DNA of 5,789 nt from Desulfobacterales bacterium. GTDB taxonomy: Bacteria; Desulfobacterota; Desulfobacteria; Desulfobacterales; Desulfobacteraceae. The notes beneath the pieces were generated by a model, which saw nothing but the letters and a program-made list of their open reading frames with translations, did no database searches and was not told the DNA's origin. Positions 1 to 5,789 of this stretch are shown piece by piece. The DNA lies in NCBI GenBank assembly GCA_022361315.1, contig JAKSBB010000458.1, positions 1 to 5,789 of the forward strand. Reading direction: 5' to 3'. Position numbers and translations under genes: made by a program. The stretch's first letter is position 1. Every line of letters starts with the position of its first letter.

Positions 1-3000
1 ACGTTGCGCATGTCGTCATCCACCAGGAGCACAGTCTTGTCCGCAAGTACGGAGGCCTGGTCATGGGTGGCGCCCCGGATCATTTCCCGGCTCTCTTCAG
101 GCAGGGAGGCCTCCACCCGGTGCAGGAACAGGGCAGACTCCTCCAGCAGCCGCTCGGGCGACCGGGCGCCCTTGATGATGATGCTGTCCGCGTACTGCCG
201 CAGCCGCTTGTCCTCTTCCCGGGTCAGGTCCCGGCCGGTGTAAACGATCACTGGGACACCGGCCCGGTCCGGGTCTTTGCGGATCTGTTCCAGCAGGTCA
301 AACCCGGACATGTCCTCCAGCCCCAGGTCCAGAATCATGCAGTCGTAATGGTGTCTGCCCAGCTCCTCAAAGGCCCGGGCGCCGGTGGCGGCCATGACGG
401 TTTTCACATCCCCGTTGCCGATGAGTTCCCGGATGCTCTGCTGCTGCCGGGTGTCGTCCTCCACCACCAGGAGCCGCCGCACCGGCCGGGTAATGATGCG
501 TTCGATCTTTTCAAAGGTTTCCTCCACCTTCTGCATGGTCACGGGTTTGGTGAGAAAGCCCACCGCGCCCATGCGCATGGCATCCAGGGTGCTGTCTGCG
601 GCAGACATGAAATGCACCGGGATATGGCGCAGATCCGGGTTGCCTTTCAGCCGCTCCAGCACGGCCCAGCCGTCAATGCCGGGCAGGCCGATGTCCAGGA
701 TGATGGCGGAGGGCCGGTAGTAATCGGCAAAGTGGAGGCCGGTCTCCCCGTCCTCGGCAATGATGCACTGGAATCCCCGGTCCCGGGAGAAATCCCGCAT
801 GATCCGGGCGGAACCGGGGTCATCCTCGATGATGAGCAGGCTCTTTTCCTTGGGGTCCAGGTGTTTCCGGTCGTCCTTGACAAAGTCGTTTTCAGCCCGG
901 GGAGAGGGCAGGGGGGGGTGGGGGGCGGGTGTGGCCGGTTCCCCGGTCTGGGCCGGGTCCGCTTTGTCAGTCCCGGGAGGCGGTGCCTCCTGCCCGGCAG
1001 CAGGGTCAGGCCCGCTGATCCGTTCCGGGATCACAATGGTAAAGGTGCTGCCCCTGTCCTTTTCGCTGTCCAGGTGAATGAACCCGCCCAACAGCCGGGA
1101 GAGCTCCCGGGAAATGGATAGGCCCAGGCCCGTGCCCCCGTACTTCCGGGAGGTGGAGCCGTCTGCCTGCTGGAAGGCCTCGAAAATGGCGGCCTGCTGC
1201 TCTTTGGGGATGCCGATGCCGTCGTCCCTCACCGACATGGCAACGGATGAGGCCGGATCAAGGCTGCTACCGTCAAGCAGGCCTTGATCCGGCCGGGAAA
1301 TGGCCAGAGTCACCGAGCCTTTGGGGGCAAACTTAAAGGCATTGGTGAGCAGGTTCCGCAGGACCTGGGACAGGCGCAGGGGATCGGTACGGATGGCCTT
1401 GGGCAGGTTTGGGTCCTCCAGGCGAATGTCAAAGGAGATACCCCTGTTCCGGGCCTGTTCCCGGAAGGTCCGGTCCAGGTCGCGGGCCAGCTCTTTGAGC
1501 ACCACCTCTTCAGGCGCCAGCTCCACCTTGCCGGCCTCCACCTTGGACAGGTCCAGGATTTCATTGATCAGGGTGAGCAGGTCCTCCCCGGAGGAATGGA
1601 TGGCCTGGGCGGACTCAATCTGTTTGCCGGTCAGGGTCTGGTCCTTGTTGCCGGCCAGAAGCTGGGAAAGAATCAGGATAGAGTTCAGGGGGGTTCTCAG
1701 CTCGTGGGACATGTTGGCCAGGAATTCAGATTTGTACTTGGAGGCAATTTCCAACTCTTCGGCCTTTGTCTGAATGGCCTCCTGGGCCTCAAGCAGCTCG
1801 ATGTTCTTGGCCTGGATATCTTCCTTCTGCTCCGCCAGGGCCTGGGCCTGCTCTTCCAATTCTTCGTTGGTGACCTGGAGTTCTTCCTGCTGGGCCTGGA
1901 GTTCCGCTTCGGATTCCTTCAGGGCCCTTGTCTGCTCCTCCAGTTCCTCGTTCACCACCCGCAACTCTTCCTGCTGGGCCTGGAGAGCGGCTTCGGATTC
2001 CCGCAGCGCCAGGGTCTGTTTCTCCAGGGTATCGTTCTTTTCCATTAACTCTTTCTGGTTGGTCCTGGCCTCTTCCAGCAGCATGGTAATGGTCTGGCGG
2101 GACTTGGCCGTGTTCATGAGAATGGCGGTGTTCTTGACGATCTGCTCAATGTACTTCTTTTCCAGCCGTGTAAACTTGATCTGGGACGCCAGGAGAAAAA
2201 CCCCCAATACCTCGTCCTCAAAGATCAGGGGAACGATCATATAGGATTTGGCCGGTTTTTCATCCACACCATAGTTGATGGCCGGGGCCTCATCGTCCCG
2301 GACATCGGTAAAAAGGATGGTCTCCTGCTCTAAGGCAGCCTGCCCCACCATCCCCTCCCCCAGCGCCAGGGTATTGTAATTGCCATTCCGGTCGGAAAAG
2401 GCGTAGGAAGCGTAAAGTTTAAGTTTACCGTCCCTGTGAATGTATAGCGCCCCCATGTCCGCCCCGATGTGCTGGCTGATGAAAGAAATGAACCGCCGGC
2501 CCAGTTCCTTCTGGCTCAGTTCACCACGCAGGGCATCGTCCAGCCCCTCTTTTCCCTGCTTGAGCCAGTCAGACTCCCGCAGGGTTTTCGCCATGTGGTT
2601 CAGTGCGCGTGCCAGTTTTCCCAGTTCATCCCGCTGGCGCAATTGGATGGATGTGGAAAAATCTCCCTTTGTAATGGCCTGGGCAAAACGAACGGCTTGA
2701 ATGATGGGCTTTGATATGCTTCTGGATAAAAAATAGGCGCACAGGCCGATGGCAACCATGAGTACAACCGACAATCCAAGGGTTTTGCCAAGTATGAACC
2801 GAACGGTGCCCTCAACTTCATGTTTATTTATTTTCGAAATTAAATACCAGGTTAGCCCCTTGATCTCTAAAAAGTTATAAACAACAAGCACCTGAGTTCC
2901 GGCACTGTCCTGATACACGCCGCGCCCCTGTCCCTGATCGACGGCATCTCTCCAGTACGCCATGTCATTTTCCAACTTATAACCGGTGACATAGCGCCCC

Positions 3001-3770
3001 CCACCCATCGTTTTCAAATCGCTTCGGAGCACAAATTCCGACGTTTCTTTATCGTAGTTCAGCAGATATGATTCCCCGGTTTCACCCATACCTTTTCTGG
3101 AATCCATAATCGCGTTAACAAAGTCAGGAGTGATCTGAACCACCACCATTGCCACAAGCGTCCCGGCTTCATCTATAATCGGCTCTCCCATGAAAGCGGT
3201 TTCAACCCCACCTCCGGGAACATAGGGAGAAAAGTCAACAATCCTGCCTTTTCCGGATTCCCGTATCTGCCTCCAGATTCGGTTCAAACCGGATTCCGCG
3301 TAATCCGCCCTCCCGACATTATTTCCCACATTCCTGATATCCTGAATGGAGAAAAGAATATTTCCATGAACGGCATCTATTATTTTCAAATCCTGGCAGC
3401 CGTATGAGGAAGAAAAATGTTTCAACGGGCCGGCATAATTGTTCGCAAGATTTTTATAGTTTAAGGTTTCAAAAATCCTTGACCGAATCCGGCGCTCGTA
3501 ATATTCAGCGATCTCCTTTGTAAACAAAAGTAAATTGGGCGAGCTGGCAAGATCTCGAAGGTCTGCAGCCCGTTGACTGAAAACAGACTCCAGCTGGCTG
3601 GTCCGGATGCTTTGCACCGCCTCCATCTGGTCGAAGGATTTTTCCATCAGGGCTTTGGTGGCCAGGATGGAGCCGTAGTAACCGGTGAGCAGGAGGGGCA
3701 GAATGCCGGTCAGAATAAAGGCGATGACCAGCTTTGGCCTGATGGCCGTGTCGTTGAGCTTGGTTAACAT
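1..3770 (-). CDS. Multi-receiver hybrid sensor histidine kinase (Cache-HAMP-GAF-HisKA-HATPase-REC-REC-REC), C-terminus cut by window edge
   Basis: The frame is open for 1256 codons from ATG at 3770 to the left edge. This is an inner-membrane two-component kinase that autophosphorylates a histidine and relays phosphate to internal aspartates. TM1 is about residues 13-36, followed by an extracytoplasmic region 37-325 of dCache type (GMGETGESYLL motif). TM2 is about 326-348, HAMP about 348-400 (DELGKLARALN) and GAF about 420-557. A coiled coil spans about 561-678. HisKA has SHELRTP with phospho-His689. HATPase (about 788-917) has N-box Asn810, G1 DDGIGI at 849-854 and G2 GGTGLGL at 878-884. A Pro/Ala-rich linker (about 918-976) leads to REC1 (acidic pair 983/984, Asp1026, Lys1075) and REC2 (1105/1106, Asp1148, Lys1200). 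REC3 begins near 1244 (VLLVDDD) and is truncated by the window. All catalytic residues seen are intact. The start is chosen for the AAGGA site 7 nt upstream; an in-frame ATG at 3881 lacks one. The sensor-coding part is markedly AT-richer than the rest. The ligand is unknown, and the family call is secure. Confidence 0.96.
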   Translation of the reverse strand, partial: MLTKLNDTAIRPKLVIAFILTGILPLLLTGYYGSILATKALMEKSFDQMEAVQSIRTSQLESVFSQRAADLRDLASSPNLLLFTKEIAEYYERRIRSRIFETLNYKNLANNYAGPLKHFSSSYGCQDLKIIDAVHGNILFSIQDIRNVGNNVGRADYAESGLNRIWRQIRESGKGRIVDFSPYVPGGGVETAFMGEPIIDEAGTLVAMVVVQITPDFVNAIMDSRKGMGETGESYLLNYDKETSEFVLRSDLKTMGGGRYVTGYKLENDMAYWRDAVDQGQGRGVYQDSAGTQVLVVYNFLEIKGLTWYLISKINKHEVEGTVRFILGKTLGLSVVLMVAIGLCAYFLSRSISKPIIQAVRFAQAITKGDFSTSIQLRQRDELGKLARALNHMAKTLRESDWLKQGKEGLDDALRGELSQKELGRRFISFISQHIGADMGALYIHRDGKLKLYASYAFSDRNGNYNTLALGEGMVGQAALEQETILFTDVRDDEAPAINYGVDEKPAKSYMIVPLIFEDEVLGVFLLASQIKFTRLEKKYIEQIVKNTAILMNTAKSRQTITMLLEEARTNQKELMEKNDTLEKQTLALRESEAALQAQQEELRVVNEELEEQTRALKESEAELQAQQEELQVTNEELEEQAQALAEQKEDIQAKNIELLEAQEAIQTKAEELEIASKYKSEFLANMSHELRTPLNSILILSQLLAGNKDQTLTGKQIESAQAIHSSGEDLLTLINEILDLSKVEAGKVELAPEEVVLKELARDLDRTFREQARNRGISFDIRLEDPNLPKAIRTDPLRLSQVLRNLLTNAFKFAPKGSVTLAISRPDQGLLDGSSLDPASSVAMSVRDDGIGIPKEQQAAIFEAFQQADGSTSRKYGGTGLGLSISRELSRLLGGFIHLDSEKDRGSTFTIVIPERISGPDPAAGQEAPPPGTDKADPAQTGEPATPAPHPPLPSPRAENDFVKDDRKHLDPKEKSLLIIEDDPGSARIMRDFSRDRGFQCIIAEDGETGLHFADYYRPSAIILDIGLPGIDGWAVLERLKGNPDLRHIPVHFMSAADSTLDAMRMGAVGFLTKPVTMQKVEETFEKIERIITRPVRRLLVVEDDTRQQQSIRELIGNGDVKTVMAATGARAFEELGRHHYDCMILDLGLEDMSGFDLLEQIRKDPDRAGVPVIVYTGRDLTREEDKRLRQYADSIIIKGARSPERLLEESALFLHRVEASLPEESREMIRGATHDQASVLADKTVLLVDDDMRN
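911..929 (+). repeat. G8-T-G6-C-G3 tract, possible G-quadruplex and slippage site
   Basis: The plus strand has eight consecutive G (911-918), T, six G (920-925), C and three G (927-929). It is the template strand of the kinase, so the mRNA is C-rich here and encodes the PHPPLP part of the linker between HATPase and REC1. The pattern fits an intramolecular G-quadruplex with very short loops. A homopolymer of eight is also long enough for occasional replication slippage, which would shift frame before REC1. The tract itself is seen directly; both roles are inference. Confidence 0.6.
1251..1294. repeat. Perfect 14-bp inverted repeat (hairpin) inside the HATPase coding region
   Basis: The arms at 1251-1264 (GGCCGGATCAAGGC) and 1281-1294 (GCCTTGATCCGGCC) are exact reverse complements. 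The 16-nt space between them adds four more pairs (TGCT 1265-1268 with AGCA 1276-1279, one bulged base at 1280), leaving a 7-nt loop. In the protein this is the stretch around RPDQGLLDGSSLDPAS, between the N-box (Asn810) and the G1 box (849-854), a loop that varies in length in this family. It has no U-tract and lies mid-gene, so it is not a normal terminator. Its function is unknown. Confidence 0.85.
1842..2009 (-). repeat. Two tandem 84-bp units encoding a duplicated 28-residue coiled-coil segment
   Basis: Residues 588-615 and 616-643 of the kinase are two adjacent 28-residue units, each beginning AL(R/K)ESEA and ending NEELEEQ plus two residues. They match at 22 of 28 residues and, by hand count, 63 of 84 bases. 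One 20-base stretch (1882-1901 and 1966-1985) is identical at exactly 84 bp spacing. Twenty-eight residues equal four heptads, so duplication lengthens the helix between GAF and HisKA without changing coiled-coil register. A third, weaker unit (ALAEQKEDIQAKN) follows towards His689. Such signalling helices carry conformational change from sensor domains to the kinase core. Confidence 0.85.
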
Positions 3771-3777
3771 TTGCGTA

Positions 3778-3782
3778 TCCTT
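3778..3782 (-). promoter_or_regulatory. Shine-Dalgarno site of the hybrid kinase gene
   Basis: The minus strand reads AAGGA here, 7 nt before the ATG whose first base is 3770. It decides between this start and an in-frame ATG at 3881, which would add 37 residues (beginning MLWSGIKVLQ) and has no purine-rich site in front of it. Starting at 3770 also places TM1 close to the N-terminus, as is normal for Cache-HAMP kinases. Confidence 0.7.
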
Positions 3783-3882
3783 AAAGCTAAAAGTCGTCCG
3801 GCTGATATCTTCAAAGCGCCACGCACCAACCGGGAAGAATAACCTGAATAATTGTAAAACCTTAATCCCGGACCATAGCATA

Positions 3883-3902
3883 AAATGAATGTGAAATGAA
3901 TG
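3883..3902. promoter_or_regulatory. Tandem 9-bp direct repeat with 11-bp period, possible regulator-binding site
   Basis: AAATGAATG occurs at 3883-3891 and again at 3894-3902, separated by TG, so the period is 11 bp, about one helical turn. OmpR/PhoB-family response regulators are known to bind tandem direct repeats with such spacing. The position, 89 bp before the rightward ATG and 113 bp before the leftward ATG, suits an operator. Two AT-rich 9-mers could also match by chance. Confidence 0.35.
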
Positions 3903-3926
3903 GAAAACCACAGGCCTGTTTTTCCA
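3901..3926. promoter_or_regulatory. 26-bp interrupted palindrome in the divergent spacer, possible operator
   Basis: The core ACAGGCCTGT (3910-3919) is a perfect 10-bp palindrome. If two unpaired bases (CC, 3908-3909) are left out, the symmetry extends to 12-bp arms: TGGAAAA plus ACAGG on the left against CCTGTTTTTCCA on the right. There is no loop, so an RNA hairpin is unlikely and a dimeric protein site is more plausible. It overlaps the end of the direct repeat by two bases and ends 64 bp before the rightward ATG. Confidence 0.35.
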
Positions 3927-3979
3927 CAAACACCGTTACAAATCCCGCCCTTCATGGTAAACTTGCCGGGTTAAACACC

Positions 3980-3984
3980 GGAGG
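3980..3984 (+). promoter_or_regulatory. Shine-Dalgarno site of the rightward gene
   Basis: GGAGG lies 6 nt before the ATG at 3991, a near-ideal arrangement. A competing start, GTG at 4063 (codon 25 of this frame), is preceded by GAGGAG at 4054-4059, only 3 nt away. The ATG is preferred for spacing and start codon, but the GTG cannot be excluded. Confidence 0.65.
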
Positions 3985-3990
3985 TTCTCC

Positions 3991-5789
3991 ATGGGTTCAA
4001 AATGGAGGTTGCATCCGGGAGTTAATATCAACAGATACAACCCGTTACGCACCGAGGAGACCGTGAAGTCAAAAGCCTTAGAGGTCAACCTGTCCGATAC
4101 CCGGGCGGAGGTGGCCGTGGACCGGCATCATGTACTGCTTCTGGACTTTTTCCAGGGGTATGTGGGCATCGTCAGCCGGCTGGAAACATTTTTAAAGGAA
4201 CTTTCCCACCCCTATCGAAACTGGGGGTTCATCGTTGGTGAAGCCCGCCACTTTTCCCTGCACTATTTTCACCTGTATAAAAGCCGGTCCAAGGGCCGGG
4301 AGGCGCTGTCACTGCTCTGCGATATCCTGACCCAGGCATTTGAGGCGGCACCGGAAGCGGACATCCGTTCCAATGCATCGGACAACCTGATGCTGGTGCT
4401 CCACCATATTGCCAAGGAGGGGGGTGAGGAAACCGGTCTCTTTCTGCCCCTCATGACCCGGGAAATCAACCGGGTGCTTGCACTGGACGATCCGGACTTC
4501 TTTTACTTCGTTTCCTCCTACTACCAGCCGGACCGGCTGGCGGCCATGCTGATTGACCGGGAGGTACTGAACCCGGAACCATCAGAACAGGCCGAATCAA
4601 GTCAGGAAATTGCTGAATTTATCACGGCCCTGAACCGGCTTCTGATCCGGTACTTTGACGCCTCTTTCTCCTTCTGGCTGACACAGGATGACCCCCTGGC
4701 CTGGATGCGGGAAAACATTGAAGAGTGGCGGCTGGGGGATGATATGGTGGCCCTCCTGGACAGGGTTTCCCATGACCGGGTCAGAGAATGGCAGACTGAA
4801 CTTGCCGGGCTGAAAGAGAAGGACCTTACTGCGGTGGCCACCACCTCCGCCCTTGTTGAACTCACCGGGCACAGGGACTTTGTCAAACGATTCAGGGACA
4901 CCCCCCGGAAAATCCTGTCTCTCAGTGACGGCAGGACCTACGGCAAATACTTCAAGCTGACCTTTCTCTTTTATATTATCCATGCCCCGGGACTCTCCAT
5001 GATTCACCGGGAGGCCCTGGGAGATATCCACCGGACCCTGATCCGGCTGATCGGGGAACGGGACTACAAAAAAGATATCCGCATCGTCGACCAGACCTTT
5101 GCCCTGCTCAAGGAACACAAGGGGCGGTATCCGGGTACGGTGCTGGAGTGCATCCACAGAATCGGGGATGCGGTATACAATACAGACGAAATCGAACTGA
5201 TCAACCACTTTATCGACCGCTCGGTGGACCACGGATTTCAGTTTCCCATGATCCGGGGTACGGGGGACGACTGGCAGATCAAGGGCAATATGGCCCACGT
5301 GAAGAACATCCGGGTGTTTCTCAACCTGGTGGGCAAACACCCGAAAAAATCCAAACGTCTGCTCTCCGCCCTGATCACCTCCCTGGCCGTGGGCGGGGTA
5401 TTTATCCGGGATACCGACCTGTTTCCCAGGGATATCACCACCTTCTTGAACACCGATATCGCCCCGGTGTACAACCTGGTCAAACAATTGTCCCGGCTGC
5501 TGCCCACATTTTTCAACGAAATCGGCGCCGAGGGGGAATTACGGGACATATCCACGGATCTGGACGAATCCTGTTTCCGGCGGGACCGGCTCATCCACTT
5601 CCTGCGCAAACAATGCCACGTGGAGAGTTCCAGTCGGATTGTGGAGTTCATCCAGGAGGTGATCAACTTCTGGAGAACCCGGGACAAATCGGCCCTGGCC
5701 CCCTATGTCCCGCCGTCCATCTTTGAAGAAATTGAATCTACGGGCCGGTTCATCGACGGCCCCCATGCCATATTCCAGGCCCTGGCTTA
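3991..5789 (+). CDS. Large soluble protein of unknown function, possibly the N-terminal part of a PEP/pyruvate-binding (PPDK-like) protein; C-terminus cut by window edge
   Basis: The frame is open for 599 codons from ATG at 3991 to the right edge; an in-frame stop at 3958-3960 bounds it upstream. The product has no signal peptide or TM helix, is rich in Leu, Arg, Asp and Glu, and appears mostly helical, so it is probably cytosolic. I see no complete catalytic motif. Likely conserved blocks, judged by eye, are KELSHPYRNWGFI near residue 70, GDDWQIKGNMAH from 425, LFPRDITTFLN near 475, and GELRDIST (515-522) followed by DRLIHFLRKQCHVESS (532-547). From memory this resembles the long N-terminal region of Desulfobacterales proteins annotated as PEP/pyruvate-binding or pyruvate phosphate dikinase-like. 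The ATP-grasp module itself would lie beyond the window, so the function is unproven. Residues 1-24 may be absent if translation starts at GTG 4063. It is divergent from the hybrid kinase and could be co-regulated with it. Confidence 0.9.
   Translation, partial: MGSKWRLHPGVNINRYNPLRTEETVKSKALEVNLSDTRAEVAVDRHHVLLLDFFQGYVGIVSRLETFLKELSHPYRNWGFIVGEARHFSLHYFHLYKSRSKGREALSLLCDILTQAFEAAPEADIRSNASDNLMLVLHHIAKEGGEETGLFLPLMTREINRVLALDDPDFFYFVSSYYQPDRLAAMLIDREVLNPEPSEQAESSQEIAEFITALNRLLIRYFDASFSFWLTQDDPLAWMRENIEEWRLGDDMVALLDRVSHDRVREWQTELAGLKEKDLTAVATTSALVELTGHRDFVKRFRDTPRKILSLSDGRTYGKYFKLTFLFYIIHAPGLSMIHREALGDIHRTLIRLIGERDYKKDIRIVDQTFALLKEHKGRYPGTVLECIHRIGDAVYNTDEIELINHFIDRSVDHGFQFPMIRGTGDDWQIKGNMAHVKNIRVFLNLVGKHPKKSKRLLSALITSLAVGGVFIRDTDLFPRDITTFLNTDIAPVYNLVKQLSRLLPTFFNEIGAEGELRDISTDLDESCFRRDRLIHFLRKQCHVESSSRIVEFIQEVINFWRTRDKSALAPYVPPSIFEEIESTGRFIDGPHAIFQALA

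Larger units (their letters stand above)
3771..3990. promoter_or_regulatory. Divergent intergenic control region
   Basis: This 220-bp spacer separates two gene starts that point away from each other, so promoters for both must lie here or inside the neighbouring gene. It is AT-richer than the flanking coding sequence. No convincing sigma-70 pair stands out. The best rightward guess is TTGTAA (3852-3857), 18 nt, then TAGCAT (3876-3881), each matching consensus at four of six bases. TAAAAT at 3881-3886 is a better -10-like hexamer but lacks a spaced -35. I see no sigma-54 -24/-12 site. The two repeat structures listed separately (3883-3902 and 3901-3926) occupy its middle. Confidence 0.6.

Noticed and set aside
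63..1121. Open plus-strand frame of 352 codons opposite the kinase receivers
   Set aside because: It is antisense to well-conserved REC and HATPase codons. Its translation is low-complexity (Gly, Pro, His, Val, Gln) with no domain, as expected for the opposite strand of GC-rich coding DNA.
1284..2048. Open plus-strand frame of 254 codons rich in Leu, Gly, Phe and Gln
   Set aside because: It mirrors the coiled-coil and HisKA codons: CTG, CAG and GAG repeats read backwards give the Leu/Gln/Phe repeats. It has no independent support as a gene.
3954..3974. Six-codon ORF (ATG to TAA) just upstream of the rightward gene, considered as a leader peptide
   Set aside because: No Shine-Dalgarno precedes it, its codons show no attenuation pattern, and no terminator hairpin follows.
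3967..3982. CCGG...CCGG short inverted repeat before the rightward Shine-Dalgarno
   Set aside because: Four-base arms are too short to distinguish from chance.
4009..4039. TTGCAT followed by GATACA, considered as a promoter for a GTG 4063 start
   Set aside because: The spacer is 19 nt, the -10 match is poor, and transcription would begin almost at the start codon.
4597..5487. Open minus-strand frame of 296 codons inside the rightward gene
   Set aside because: The opposite strand carries a longer, edge-spanning frame with normal protein composition and a good ribosome-binding site. This one is rich in Gly, Pro, Val and Gln and has no recognisable motif.

Overview
The window looks like the chromosome of a Gram-negative anaerobe-type bacterium of the Desulfobacterota (sulfate-reducer-like 'deltaproteobacteria'). 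I infer this from the moderately high G+C codon use (CTG, GCC, CGG, GAC), the style of the multi-receiver hybrid kinase, and the resemblance of the rightward protein to large proteins I associate with Desulfobacterales. No database search was possible, so the taxonomy is an inference.

Layout. Two large genes diverge from a 220-bp spacer and both run off the window. Positions 1-3770 (minus strand) encode at least 1256 residues of a membrane-bound hybrid sensor histidine kinase. Its order is TM1, periplasmic Cache-like sensor, TM2, HAMP, GAF, a heptad coiled coil with a duplicated 28-residue unit, HisKA, HATPase, a Pro/Ala linker, REC1, REC2, and the first residues of REC3, which is cut by the left edge. 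Positions 3991-5789 (plus strand) encode at least 599 residues of a soluble protein with no TM segment or signal peptide. It resembles the long N-terminal part of a Desulfobacterales family that I recall, unverified, as carrying a PEP/pyruvate-binding (PPDK/PEP-synthase-like) module further downstream.

The spacer (3771-3990) holds a good Shine-Dalgarno for each gene, a 9-bp direct repeat with an 11-bp period, and an adjacent 26-bp interrupted palindrome. These are plausible operator elements for one or both genes.

How the parts may work together: the kinase should sense a periplasmic ligand, and possibly a cytoplasmic one through GAF, then pass phosphate from His689 to its own receiver aspartates. 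No separate DNA-binding regulator or phosphotransfer protein is visible here. A functional link between the kinase and the divergent gene is suggested only by their shared spacer.

The most notable observations are a perfect 14-bp inverted repeat inside the ATPase domain, a G8/G6 tract in the linker codons, a sharply AT-rich sensor-domain segment inside an otherwise GC-rich gene, the spacer repeats, and an uncharacterised ~600-residue region in the divergent gene. I found no tRNA, rRNA, CRISPR array, insertion sequence or clear terminator.
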